Below, piece after piece: positions 35,157 to 44,613 of a stretch of DNA of 64,000 nucleotides. The stretch is from JAJRZL01 sp964557855 (lineage in GTDB: Bacteria; Zixibacteria; MSB-5A5; GN15; FEB-12). Each line of letters opens with the position of its first letter. The first letter of the stretch is position 1. Under the pieces are notes generated by a model, which worked only from the letters and a program-made list of their open reading frames with translations, was not told the origin of the DNA and did no database searches. The stretch spans positions 1 through 64,000 of the forward strand of contig CAZLBP010000001.1 in NCBI GenBank assembly GCA_964557855.1, in the 5' to 3' direction. The position numbers and the translations under genes were made by a program.

Positions 35157-37358
35157 CTATTTGTCTCGGTCTTTGTGAATATCGGGACTCGTTCTGTATT
35201 CCTCGGCCACTTTCCATCGTTTCAACGGAACGACTCTAAGCGGACACGGGTCTTCGTCTGAGTGCTGATGAGCTGAACTCCAAATACTCTCGAGAGCGCG
35301 GCCAACGTTACGGTACAGATTGTTTTCGCCAATCCGGGAGAGCAATCCGGTGCGCCGCATAACATCGAGGACGGCGTCATTCAGCCCGCTCAAGGATACC
35401 TTCAGTCCTTGGTCGTGAAGACGAGTCACCAGTGTTGTCAGCGCTTCTTCTCCGGAGGCGTCCAGTTCGTTGATGCCGTTTCCGACAATTAACACATGGC
35501 GAAGTTCCGGCATGGACCGGACCGTTTCCAGGACTTTGTCTTCCAGATAACTGACGTTGGCAAAAAAGATAGAGCCGGCATAGCGGATAACTGCGATATG
35601 CTGGCACTGTTCGAGACCGAAGCGTTCACGGTTCCGATAGGTTCCGTCAGGATGGAGTGACAGCATAGCGGTGGCCGGTTTCATGTTGCGGAGCAGATAC
35701 AAGATCAGTGACAGCAACACGCCAATCAGGATGCCCCGGTCAAGATGAGGGGCGAACGCCAGTGTACATACGAAGCTGATAACACCGATTACGCCGTCGG
35801 ATTTTTGAGCCCGCCAGCCGTGAATGAAGGTCTTCACATTTACCAGCCCGACTACAGCCATCATAATGATGGCCGCCAGGACGGCCTGCGGCAGGTGGTA
35901 CAGCAGCGGTGTGAAGAACAGCAGCACGATCACGACCACCAGACTGCTGAACACGTTTGACAGGCCGGAGACTGCCCCCGCCTGAAAGTTGACAGCGGAC
36001 CTCGAGAAGGAGCCGGACACGGCATAACTCTGGGCAAACGAACCAACCATATTGGCCAGGCCCTGTCCGATCAGCTCCTGATTGGGGTCGAGCCGCTGGC
36101 CGGAACGGGCCGCCATCGCCTTGGCGATTGAGATGGCCTCCATGAAACCGAGCAAAGATATGATCATCGCAATTGGAAAGAGCGACCAGATGGCCGACGT
36201 CTCCAACGCCGGTATCTTCAGGCCGGGCAAACCGCTGGGAATGTGACCGACGACGGCGCCGCCGCCGATCATGGTTAGCTTGTCCTGTTTCAGCGGTGCA
36301 TTGCCCACCTTGATGCGCCAGTGTTTTCCATCGATATTACCTTGATCCGGGATATTATCAGCAGCATAGAAATACATCTCACCGTTGGCATTACGAATCG
36401 CCGTCAGGACGTGTTCGCGCAACTGCTGCCGGTACCGACCTACCGCGTGTTTCAGGCTGTCGACCGTGTTGTTGAGAAGGGCCAACTCATATTGGAGATT
36501 GATGGTCTCGGCAGCGTGGGCGCCGTTAACCTCCATGGACTCCTCCAGGTCCTGGCGCACGTTAACCCTGCGGTCGGAACGTTGTTCGAGCAGATCGACT
36601 GCGCTGTTGAACTGCAGTATCAGTTCACGGACACCGTCGTCCCGAATTTGCTCTAGTTCGACCGTTTTGTCGCGTTCGTAATTGCCTATCCAGGAAATGA
36701 GTGTGGTCATCACGACCGCCACCAGAACGAAGGGGATGCGGGGGTTGAGTTTCTTCAATCCGATCATGATCAGAAACGCGAGCGCAGCGAGACCCAGGGT
36801 CGGCCAGTGCGTGAAGGAGACGGCGGCCACGAAGACGTTGTAGACCGTTTCGTAATGATGTTCTGCCTTGTCGACATAGACCCCGAACAGTTTGGACAAT
36901 TGTGAGGTCGCAATGATGAGCGCGGCCGCATTAGTGAAGCCGTTGACAACCGGATGCGAGAGGAAATTGACCACCAATCCGAGGCGAAGGAGACCAAGCA
37001 GAAACTGGAAGATTCCGACGAGGAGAGCAAGCAGGAGGGCGTAGGCGATGAACATGTCACTGCCGGCTGTCGCCATCGGTTCCAGCGCCGTGGCCGTCAT
37101 GAGCGAGACCACTGCCACGGGTCCCGTGGCCAGTTGTCGGCTGGAGCCGAACAGAGCGGCAATCATGGGCGGTAAGAACGCCGCGTAAAGCCCGTAATGG
37201 GCAGGCAGGCCGGCCAGTTGGGCGTACGCCATCGATTGGGGTACCAGCACGAGCGCGACGGTTACCCCCCCGATAATATCGCGACGCAGCGAATCAGGGG
37301 AGTAGTTGTGAAACCACCCAATAAACGGCAAGACTCGGACTAGTTTGCCTGACGCCAC
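35157..37358 (-). CDS. SulP-family anion transporter with STAS domain and a large extra insert
   Basis: About 733 residues from a GTG with AAGGA six bases upstream; a TTG 21 bp earlier has no ribosome site. The SulP core is typical (VALVLVPQSMAYAQLAGLPA, LATGPVAVVSLM, VSGSFSRSAVNFQAGA) and the C-terminus is a STAS domain (about 590-700). An unusual charged, partly coiled-coil insert of about 135 residues sits after the fifth or sixth helix (residues 235-370 of the longer frame). Substrate, sulfate or bicarbonate, is undetermined. It pairs with the CBS gene 64 bp upstream. Confidence 0.9.
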   Translation of the reverse strand: MASGKLVRVLPFIGWFHNYSPDSLRRDIIGGVTVALVLVPQSMAYAQLAGLPAHYGLYAAFLPPMIAALFGSSRQLATGPVAVVSLMTATALEPMATAGSDMFIAYALLLALLVGIFQFLLGLLRLGLVVNFLSHPVVNGFTNAAALIIATSQLSKLFGVYVDKAEHHYETVYNVFVAAVSFTHWPTLGLAALAFLIMIGLKKLNPRIPFVLVAVVMTTLISWIGNYERDKTVELEQIRDDGVRELILQFNSAVDLLEQRSDRRVNVRQDLEESMEVNGAHAAETINLQYELALLNNTVDSLKHAVGRYRQQLREHVLTAIRNANGEMYFYAADNIPDQGNIDGKHWRIKVGNAPLKQDKLTMIGGGAVVGHIPSGLPGLKIPALETSAIWSLFPIAMIISLLGFMEAISIAKAMAARSGQRLDPNQELIGQGLANMVGSFAQSYAVSGSFSRSAVNFQAGAVSGLSNVFSSLVVVIVLLFFTPLLYHLPQAVLAAIIMMAVVGLVNVKTFIHGWRAQKSDGVIGVISFVCTLAFAPHLDRGILIGVLLSLILYLLRNMKPATAMLSLHPDGTYRNRERFGLEQCQHIAVIRYAGSIFFANVSYLEDKVLETVRSMPELRHVLIVGNGINELDASGEEALTTLVTRLHDQGLKVSLSGLNDAVLDVMRRTGLLSRIGENNLYRNVGRALESIWSSAHQHSDEDPCPLRVVPLKRWKVAEEYRTSPDIHKDRDK

Positions 37359-37422
37359 CTGAAATCCTTGTGATACCAATTCGACTTACGTGCTGAGACT
37401 GTGTCAGACCAATACATTGTCA

Positions 37423-37947
37423 TCACATGAGCAGTTGACCAACATGATGCAGCACATCCGTGGAACGCACAATGCCAACCACACTATTCTCTTTGATTAC
37501 CGGGATAACAGCCACATCGTTGTAGACCATATAATCAATCAGGTCACTGATGGGCATTGAGGCGGGTACCGAAATCCGAATGGGCGTCATTACTTCACTG
37601 ACGGGACGGTCGGCTCGTTCCCGCAATTGCTCCGGCAGCTCTTCATTGGAGTACGTCACTTTGGTGCGATCCCGCATCAGGGTCGGATCCGTTTCACCGG
37701 CGTGTTCGGTGGTATCCTGCAACGCATTCCGGCCGAGCCCACGCAAAATGTCCCGCCTTCGCAGAAGACCCATGAGCTGGTACTGTTCATCGAAGACCAA
37801 CACGACGCGCGGCAGCGACATTCGATTATCGATTTCCAAATGAGCTTTGGCCATGGAGCCAATCGCCTGACGCAGGGAGAACCAGTACGGGACGTGAGGG
37901 TAGCTGTCCAGCGGGACCATAATCTCTTCAGCCACACTGTGCTTCAT
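37423..37947 (-). CDS. CBS-domain-pair protein
   Basis: 174 residues from the ATG with AAGGAG 7 bp upstream; the frame continues upstream without a site. It carries two CBS motifs: residues about 10-75 (MVPLDSYPHVPYWFSLRQAI; RRRDILRGLG) and about 115-172 (VSEVMTPIRISVPASMPISD; GIVRSTDVLHHVG). CBS pairs usually bind adenine nucleotides and gate partner proteins, here most likely the SulP transporter on the same transcript. Confidence 0.88.
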   Translation of the reverse strand: MKHSVAEEIMVPLDSYPHVPYWFSLRQAIGSMAKAHLEIDNRMSLPRVVLVFDEQYQLMGLLRRRDILRGLGRNALQDTTEHAGETDPTLMRDRTKVTYSNEELPEQLRERADRPVSEVMTPIRISVPASMPISDLIDYMVYNDVAVIPVIKENSVVGIVRSTDVLHHVGQLLM

Positions 37948-38290
37948 CGAGGACTCCTTCTCTGAGACACCCATGGCGGGGGAACGTTCTGCCCTGGAGA
38001 AAGAGCGCAAGAACGGCCGGCCATTTTCACCGTGTTCAGACTACTGTCAGGGCACATACTATGAAGACGAGAGCTTCTTTACAAGTTGTTTTTTCGCGCA
38101 GATCGAAATTCAGCGTCAATCACGCCACAGAGCAGGGTCAGTTAGCTCGATTGTCGGCAAGATAATCCCCAAACCAAATCGACGTTTACCCAGTATATGG
38201 GTGGCTACAGCTTTTTGGACTTGCAAACTACCTCCGGCGGATGTAAACTGAGACCGGACGACCGTATGCGATGAGAACAAGGAAGAAGTT
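37948..38290. other. Divergent control region between CBS/SulP and the signalling cassette
   Basis: About 340 bp without a supported gene. It must hold promoters in both directions. I see no sigma-54 core or GAATANTC site in it. Confidence 0.5.
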
Positions 38291-39514
38291 GTGGCTATTA
38301 TTTTTATAACGAGCGGATCCTTCTGTCACGGTGACGACGTGGCCGGGCAAGTGGCTGACGCTCTTGGCTACGACCGTATGGAAGCCACACTGCTGGATAC
38401 GGCCGCCGACCGATTCGGCGTTCCCCACGAACGACTGGTACAAGCACTTTACGGCGACCAACCTTTTCTCAGTAAGCTCACACATGGCAGAGAGAAGAGC
38501 ATAGCGTATGTCCGGGTGGTCCTGGCACAGCTTCTGCTGAAAGACAACATCCTTTTGCACGGGTGTATGGGTCATCTGGCGCCCCGGACAATCGCACACG
38601 CTCTACACATATGTGTCATTGGGAATTTCGATTATCGAGTCGCCCAGGCTCTGCAATCGGGGCTGGGATCGGAGAAGGAGGCCGAAAAGAAAATCCGTAA
38701 GGACGATGAGGCCCTGGCGGCATGTGTCAGCTTTCTGTCCGACAAACCGCCGTTCGATGAAAGTCTGTACGATATCGTTATCCCGATGCAGGAAACGTCG
38801 GTGTCTGATGCCGTAGCGATGATAAGCGAGCACGCTCAGGGCGACGCGGTCGCCGTCACCGACAGGTCCCGCCAGGCGGCGCAGGACTTCGTTTTGTCTG
38901 CAGAGGTAGCTCTGGCATTAGCAGAGGCGGGACATAACATGGAGGTGCATGCGGAACGTGGTAATGTGGTGATCCTGATGAGCGAATACGTGCTCCGACA
39001 GAAGCGCTACGAACAACAGTTAACAGAGATTGCTTCGCAAGTAGAGGGAGTGACCAACGTGACGGTCAGATTCGGGCCCAAATATTCGCCGCCATCCATG
39101 AATCCCTGGGCCAATCTCGATACCGGGCCGAAGTACCTTCTGGTTGACGATGAAAGAGAGTTCGTGCATACCTTGTCGGAGCGACTTCAGACACGCGATC
39201 TGGATTCGGCTATCGCCTACGACGGAGAGCAAGCTCTGGACATCCTGGAGAAAGATGCGCCCGACGTCATGGTGCTGGACCTGATGATGCCTGGCATTGA
39301 CGGCATTGAAGTGTTGAGACGGGTCAAGGAGAACAGCCCGGAAGTGGAGGTAATAATACTTACGGGCCACGGATCCGAGCGCGAGCGCGAGTTGGCCGAG
39401 GAATTGGGCGCCTTTGCTTACCTGCAGAAACCGGCCAACATCGATATGCTGGCCCGAGTCATGAAAGAAGCCTACGCCAAGGCCAAACGGCAGGGCAACA
39501 AGGACACGTCCTGA
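38291..39514 (+). CDS. Cytidylate-kinase-like domain fused to a response-regulator receiver
   Basis: 407 residues from a GTG with AAGGA upstream. Residues 1-190 resemble the cytidylate-kinase-like family (IIFITSGSFCHGDDVAGQVADALGY), but the P-loop has no Lys, so kinase activity is doubtful. Residues about 200-262 resemble a BON-like domain (EGVTNVTVRFGPKY). Residues 281-400 are a receiver with phospho-acceptor D330 (VMVLDLMMPGIDG). It heads a cassette with a sensor kinase and two more receivers. Confidence 0.82.
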   Translation: MAIIFITSGSFCHGDDVAGQVADALGYDRMEATLLDTAADRFGVPHERLVQALYGDQPFLSKLTHGREKSIAYVRVVLAQLLLKDNILLHGCMGHLAPRTIAHALHICVIGNFDYRVAQALQSGLGSEKEAEKKIRKDDEALAACVSFLSDKPPFDESLYDIVIPMQETSVSDAVAMISEHAQGDAVAVTDRSRQAAQDFVLSAEVALALAEAGHNMEVHAERGNVVILMSEYVLRQKRYEQQLTEIASQVEGVTNVTVRFGPKYSPPSMNPWANLDTGPKYLLVDDEREFVHTLSERLQTRDLDSAIAYDGEQALDILEKDAPDVMVLDLMMPGIDGIEVLRRVKENSPEVEVIILTGHGSERERELAEELGAFAYLQKPANIDMLARVMKEAYAKAKRQGNKDTS

Positions 39515-39589
39515 CACATGATAGGATATCGAGAGACGGCCAGCAGAGTCAGCTGTGAGATGTGAGCGAGATAATATCAGGGGAAGACA

Positions 39590-41317
39590 ATGTCGGTGAA
39601 TCGCAGCACGGATACTGATCGGGCGCTTCAGAACGCCGGCCATGCCGAGCGCGGAGAGCGGATACCGCCACCCTACCGACGGCTGTGGAAATTCTCGGTA
39701 CTGTTCACGCTGGCTACGGCTCTGACACCATTGGTGGTGCTGACGGCGATCAAGTACTATCAGGATCAGGATACCGTAAAGACCGAGAGCCGCTTCACCG
39801 TCTCACAGTTAGTTTCGAATACCAAGCGCACCCTGGAATACGTTATTGAAGAGCGCCGCTCCGTACTTTCCTTGATGACCGGCAGCCGGTCCTATTCTGA
39901 ATTGAGCAGTGATTCCGCGCTGGCCTCGATGCTGCGCAGTTTGAACCAGTCGTTTGGCGGCTTCGTCGATCTCGGTATCGTCGATGTTGACGGTGACCAG
40001 TTGTACTACGTAGGTCCTTACGACTTGAAAAATGTCAACTACAAGGACCAGAGGTGGTTTCACGAAGTCATGTTACGAGGGGTATTTGTGAGTGACGTCT
40101 TCACGGGACATCGCAACCTGCCTCACTTCGTAATTGCGATAAGACACGAAAAGGAGGGTTCCGGTTCGTTCATCCTGCGGGCGACGCTTGACATGGAATT
40201 GCTGAACAACCAGGTCTATACACTCAATATCAATCGGTTCACGGATGCCTTCATTCTCAATCAGAAGAGCGTCCTCCAAACAGCATCGCAGTTTTATGGT
40301 GATCTGCTGGACACGGTCGAAATTGAACTGCGTATACATTCTCGTACACGCGAGGTAATTGAGCAGTATTCCGCGGACGGTCAGTGGGTGACATTGGGCT
40401 ACGCCTTTATCGAGAAGACGCCGTTTGTCGTAGCGGTGATTCGCAAAGAACCGCTGCAGTTCACAAGCTGGCTCATGCAGCGTTCCGAACTGGTCTGGTT
40501 TCTGCTGCTCAGTGTCGGTTTGATTCTGATGGCCGTGTTTTACAGTCACTTCCGCATGGTCCGGTATTTGCGCCAGTCGGACATGCGCCGGGCCAAACTG
40601 CTGCACAATGTGGAATACACGAACAAGATGGCGACCATCGGTCGCATGGCCGCCGGTGTGGCGCATGAGATAAACAACCCGCTGGCGATTATTAACGAAA
40701 AGGCCGGACTGCTTAAGGATATGGTAAGCTCCAAAGACGAGTTCCCGCAGAAGGAGAAGACGCTCGGTCTGGCCGACACGATTCTCGCATCGGTCGAGCG
40801 CTGCAGCAATGTTACCCATCGTCTGCTCGGGTTTTCCCGTCGCATGGAGGTACGTCGAGAGCCGATCGAAGTGGATAAGCTGCTTCAGGAAGTAGTTGGT
40901 TTTCAACACACGGAGGTTATGCACCGCAATATCGGAATCGAGATCCATAAGCCAAAGACCGTACCTCGCGTCGTCAACGATCGTGGTCAGTTGCAGCAGG
41001 TCTTTTTAAATCTCATCAACAACGCCGTTGCGGCCGTCCCCGAAAACGGCCGAATCGACATCGCCATCGCCCAGCCGGCGCCGTATGAGATAGCTGTCAC
41101 GATCAGCGACAACGGCTCGGGAATCTCCGAACACGACCTAGAACATATCTTCGAACCGTTCTATTCGACCAAAGGTGAATTCGGGACCGGGCTGGGCTTG
41201 TCGATTACCCGGGAGATCGTCAGGCGATTAGGGGGGACAATCGAAGTTGAGAGCGAACTGGGTAAAGGAACACGGTTTATCGTAACTTTGCCCGTGAGTG
41301 AACACCAACAGGTTTGA
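39590..41317 (+). CDS. Sensor histidine kinase with an extracytoplasmic dCache domain
   Basis: 575 residues. TM1 at 34-55, a dCache-type sensor at about 60-295 (NYKDQRWFHEVMLRGVFVSDV), TM2 at 302-320, then HisKA with H359 (GRMAAGVAHEINNPLAII) and a complete ATPase (NLINNAVAAV, DNGSGIS, GTGLGLSITREIV). It is the only complete kinase in the cassette and probably feeds all three receivers. The dCache suggests sensing of a small periplasmic ligand. Confidence 0.93.
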   Translation: MSVNRSTDTDRALQNAGHAERGERIPPPYRRLWKFSVLFTLATALTPLVVLTAIKYYQDQDTVKTESRFTVSQLVSNTKRTLEYVIEERRSVLSLMTGSRSYSELSSDSALASMLRSLNQSFGGFVDLGIVDVDGDQLYYVGPYDLKNVNYKDQRWFHEVMLRGVFVSDVFTGHRNLPHFVIAIRHEKEGSGSFILRATLDMELLNNQVYTLNINRFTDAFILNQKSVLQTASQFYGDLLDTVEIELRIHSRTREVIEQYSADGQWVTLGYAFIEKTPFVVAVIRKEPLQFTSWLMQRSELVWFLLLSVGLILMAVFYSHFRMVRYLRQSDMRRAKLLHNVEYTNKMATIGRMAAGVAHEINNPLAIINEKAGLLKDMVSSKDEFPQKEKTLGLADTILASVERCSNVTHRLLGFSRRMEVRREPIEVDKLLQEVVGFQHTEVMHRNIGIEIHKPKTVPRVVNDRGQLQQVFLNLINNAVAAVPENGRIDIAIAQPAPYEIAVTISDNGSGISEHDLEHIFEPFYSTKGEFGTGLGLSITREIVRRLGGTIEVESELGKGTRFIVTLPVSEHQQV

Positions 41318-41323
41318 TGTAAA

Positions 41324-41692
41324 ATGAGTACGTTAAAGGTTCTGCTGGTCGATGATGAACAGGAATTGGTCACGACCCTGGTGGAGCGACTGGGTTATCG
41401 CGGAGTCGAAGCGGCCTATGCCTTGAACGGCCCGGAGGCACTCGACAAACTGCGTCAGGGGCATTTCAGCGTGGTGGTGCTGGACGTCAAACTGCCCGGC
41501 ATGTCCGGGCTGGAAGTGCTCACCAGAATGAAGAAGGAGTTTCCGAACATTCCGGTCATACTTATAACCGGGCACGGTTCTCCAGTTGAGCAACCGGACC
41601 AGGTTCCGGAGGATGCGTATGATTATCTGCCCAAACCGATCAGTCTGGACAAACTGCTTCAGAAGATTAAGGAAGCCACGGGGCAGGTATGA
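41324..41692 (+). CDS. Stand-alone response-regulator receiver
   Basis: 122 residues, a single receiver domain with D10/D11, phospho-acceptor D54 (VVVLDVKLPGMSG) and the conserved KP (YLPKPIS). It has no output domain. It starts 7 bp after the kinase and overlaps the next gene by 4 bp. Confidence 0.92.
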   Translation: MSTLKVLLVDDEQELVTTLVERLGYRGVEAAYALNGPEALDKLRQGHFSVVVLDVKLPGMSGLEVLTRMKKEFPNIPVILITGHGSPVEQPDQVPEDAYDYLPKPISLDKLLQKIKEATGQV

Positions 41693-42357
41693 GTGGGAGC
41701 GACAAGACGGATCAAGACCTGCTTCATGAACGCGGCCTGGCCTTCTTTGGCGCTATCACGGCCTCGGTTTCCCACGAGCTCAACAACGTGATTTCGATCA
41801 TAGACCAGAATGCGGGGTTGATGGAAGATCTGCTGGCGGGATCTCGGGCCGGTCGAGCCGTACCGGAGGAAAAACTGGAGCGTATCGCTGCCACCGTACA
41901 GGAACAGACACAACGAGGCTTGACCATTATTCGTCGTCTGAACAGCTTCGCCCATTCCGTAGATCAGGCGCAAATTGAGTTTGATTTGGTGAAGACGATA
42001 TCGAATCTCAGTGCGCTGTGCACGCGACTGGCCAGCCTCAAAAAAGTGCATCTGGAGTTTGACTCGACTCATGCTTCGCTGCCGATCACCGGGAGCCCGT
42101 TCTTGGTTCAACAGCTGTTGTTTTTGGTGATCTCTTGTATGCTGGCGGAGTCAGCGAAAGATGATTCTATCAGAATCTCGGTCGGCCGGGATGAGAAGCG
42201 GACTTCGGTGTCAATTCGGGGAGGTGCTCTCTCCGAAGAAAGCAGGCTCCGGGAGTGTATCAATGATGACACTCTCCGGCAACGTTTGGGAGCGGAGATA
42301 CGCCTGGAACAGGACGCAGCCGAGACAGAAGTCGTACTCGTGCTGCCGATGAAGTAA
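41689..42357 (+). CDS. Histidine-kinase-like DHp protein with degenerate ATPase
   Basis: 222 residues with a good H box (ASVSHELNNVISII, H29) and dimerisation helices. The C-terminal half keeps the length of an ATPase domain but lacks the N box Asn (FLVISCMLAESAKDD) and the G boxes. It cannot be a normal kinase, and may act as a phosphotransfer or phosphatase partner like Spo0B. It overlaps the preceding receiver gene by 4 bp. Confidence 0.8.
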   Translation: MSGSDKTDQDLLHERGLAFFGAITASVSHELNNVISIIDQNAGLMEDLLAGSRAGRAVPEEKLERIAATVQEQTQRGLTIIRRLNSFAHSVDQAQIEFDLVKTISNLSALCTRLASLKKVHLEFDSTHASLPITGSPFLVQQLLFLVISCMLAESAKDDSIRISVGRDEKRTSVSIRGGALSEESRLRECINDDTLRQRLGAEIRLEQDAAETEVVLVLPMK

Positions 42358-42423
42358 GAATGAGTAGTCTGGCACTTGAGGAACATACTGGATTTGCGAT
42401 GAACGAACAGCATAGGAGGCGGT

Positions 42424-42855
42424 ATGGCCGCTGCTAGAGTGTTGCTTGTTGATGACGAAGAGGAATTCACGAAGGCGTTAGCCGAACGGATGGAGGCACG
42501 TGGTTTGCAGGTAGATACCGCGGGGGGCGGTTCCGAAGCCCTGGAGCGGACTCGGCAACACACGTATGACGCGGTCGTGCTTGATCTTTTTATGCCGGAG
42601 ATGGATGGTTTGGAGACGCTCAAAAAACTTCTCGATCAGAACGGCGCCTTGCAGGTAATAATGCTCACCGGTCATGGCTCCATTGAACAAGGTGTCAAGG
42701 CAGTCAAATTAGGAGCGGTGGACTTCCTGGAGAAGCCGGCCGATATCGGGACGCTGATGAAGAAGATCGAGGAAGCACAGACCACCACCCTGCAACTCTT
42801 CGAGCAAAACCTGGATAGAAAGATATCAGATATTGTGAAGAAGAAGGGTTGGTAA
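42424..42855 (+). CDS. Stand-alone response-regulator receiver
   Basis: 143 residues, a receiver with D10/D11 and phospho-acceptor D54 (VVLDLFMPEMDG), conserved GHGS and EKP, plus a 20-residue tail ending KKKGW. It is the last gene of the cassette and lies 66 bp after the DHp gene, with an AGGAGG ribosome site. Confidence 0.92.
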   Translation: MAAARVLLVDDEEEFTKALAERMEARGLQVDTAGGGSEALERTRQHTYDAVVLDLFMPEMDGLETLKKLLDQNGALQVIMLTGHGSIEQGVKAVKLGAVDFLEKPADIGTLMKKIEEAQTTTLQLFEQNLDRKISDIVKKKGW

Positions 42856-43452
42856 GGGGCCATTACTTGCCTCATTCATCGAGCCGGTTGCGGATTTCAC
42901 TTATTCGTGTGATAAGCGATACTTGGAGCACCGGACTGTTGCCCTCTCCAGCGTAGAGATCCGTCGAAGCGTTATTGCAAGAGCAGCAATTCTGCGCAGC
43001 AAAAGTCAAAGTTCACTCTTGGTTTGAGAACGTATCCGTAGAATTTGAGTTGAGCAGAATGATCCTGTGTTCTGTAACGTCAGCCCCGCTTGACGAAACT
43101 CGAAATGGACACGCTCTTGATTCAAAACTGACGATCTGCTGAATTGAAATCCCCCCTGTGTGCGTGTCAGGCGGCCTAACAGGCAACTCGATTGATGCTG
43201 CTCATGATTCCACTTGAGGTACTTGCCCCCGCCATTAATCGAAGTGGAAGATACCGCCGTCACAATGTCCAAAATTCCCGCCAGCTTTGGCTTTCCTTTG
43301 AGACAAGGCCGGTTACTGGCTCGTCAGTCAAATTCGTTGCCGGGATCGCAGTCAATTCACCGATCCGATTGCCTATCACCTTCCGAGCGGCAACGGGATT
43401 ATCCCGGGTATGCTCTTCGACACCTGGGTGCTTCGTCTCTGCGGGGCGCGGA
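42856..43452. other. Intergenic region, no supported gene
   Basis: About 600 bp between convergent genes. Frames in it are short, overlap the DUF481 gene or lack ribosome sites. No RNA gene is recognised. Confidence 0.5.
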
Positions 43453-44193
43453 TCAGAACCTGACGGTCAGGCCGTTGAGGAGGGTGAGATCGTACTCTTT
43501 GATGTCGGGCGGCGGTTTGGAGTCGAAGCGGTATTCCAGCGAGAGCGTCATGGCGAGCCAGGTGGACAGGGCTACCGATAGGTCGAGATTATCGAGGATG
43601 CGGATGTCGTCGATTTTGTCAAAGGCGGGCTGGATATAGACGGTGTTGGTCAGAGTGGTCTTGTCGTTGGCGGTCAGCTGCAGGGCGATGTAGTCGCTGT
43701 TACGGGGCGTTTCGATGATTCGATATGATTCGAGTTCTTCGCGCTCGTACATGGCCGTGAGACCAAGGGCAAGGTGAACCCTGGAACGCTGCAACACTTC
43801 GAAGCGCAGGCCGCTGCCGAGGAGGAATCTGTTGCGGAGGTCCTGTTCGCGGTTGTACTGCACTTGCGTGAGGGCTTCGAGGATGACTACGTCGCTGACG
43901 CTGTAGTTGTAGCGCAGGTGGGAGAAGCCTTCGTTGACGATACTGGCGCCATCGGTTTCGACGAACGAGTACGAATTGAGCGCGAACCACTGGCTGGGTC
44001 CGTGGCGGAAGATGAAGCGGGGCTTGAGGCCGATTTCGGTGAGGTTGGAGTTGCCGCGTTCGAGTTCTATGGAGAAGTTGACGCTGCCGTTGAAACCGGA
44101 CTTATGGCGTTCCATCCGTTTGTCCTCGATATTCACCTGCCCGAGGCAGAGGGCTGGGAGGAGGAGCAGTGTTGCTATGATGAGTCGTTTCAT
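43453..44193 (-). CDS. DUF481-family outer-membrane beta-barrel protein
   Basis: 246 residues from the second Met (MKRLIIATLLLLPALCLGQ), which gives a clear signal peptide; a 12-residue extension is possible but unlikely. Alternating beta strands (GSVNFSIELERGNSNLTEIG, FALNSYSFVETDG, LNGLTVRF at the end) match DUF481 (YdiY-like) barrels. A C-terminal Phe is present, as for BAM substrates. Role unknown. Confidence 0.8.
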   Translation of the reverse strand: MKRLIIATLLLLPALCLGQVNIEDKRMERHKSGFNGSVNFSIELERGNSNLTEIGLKPRFIFRHGPSQWFALNSYSFVETDGASIVNEGFSHLRYNYSVSDVVILEALTQVQYNREQDLRNRFLLGSGLRFEVLQRSRVHLALGLTAMYEREELESYRIIETPRNSDYIALQLTANDKTTLTNTVYIQPAFDKIDDIRILDNLDLSVALSTWLAMTLSLEYRFDSKPPPDIKEYDLTLLNGLTVRF

Positions 44194-44613
44194 GTGGGCA
44201 AATATAGCAGTGGAGGGGGGCAGGGTCAATTATAACAGTTGGGTGCGTGTAAGCTGTTGTGTGGCAGTACAGTAGATGGGGTGTCGGGTGGTTTGAAAAT
44301 GGGTTCGTTTGGATATAGTCGTTTTTTTCGGTGGTCTTTCCTGTGGGAGAGATTGTTCGGTCTCTTTATTAATAGGGGGCGTTGTCGGATTCACCATTGG
44401 TCTTGTAGGGAAAGTGTGGGGGAATGGATGAGGGTTTTGGGGATGTGATCACCGTCATGCACCCATGAGGCACCAGACTTATTTCACATTCGACTGGCCA
44501 GAACTACGTGATGGAGCTGCTATGGGGTACTTGGCTAAATGATCGACCAGATGATAAAAGGGCAGGGATTGGCACGGCCGGTCCCTGCTCTAACCAGAAC
44601 TGCGATTGATCGG
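44194..44613. other. Intergenic region, no supported gene
   Basis: About 420 bp with G/T-rich low-complexity sequence around 44280-44450. No coding frame with a ribosome site or family match. Confidence 0.5.

Noticed and set aside
34674..35261. Two plus-strand frames between DUF438 and SulP genes
   Set aside because: No ribosome site, no similarity, and the second overlaps the SulP gene end.
40073..40948. 291-residue minus-strand frame
   Set aside because: Shadow of the dCache histidine kinase gene; composition unlike a real protein.
43192..43639. Plus-strand frames at the end of the DUF481 gene
   Set aside because: They overlap the 3' end of a gene with a clear signal peptide and barrel pattern.
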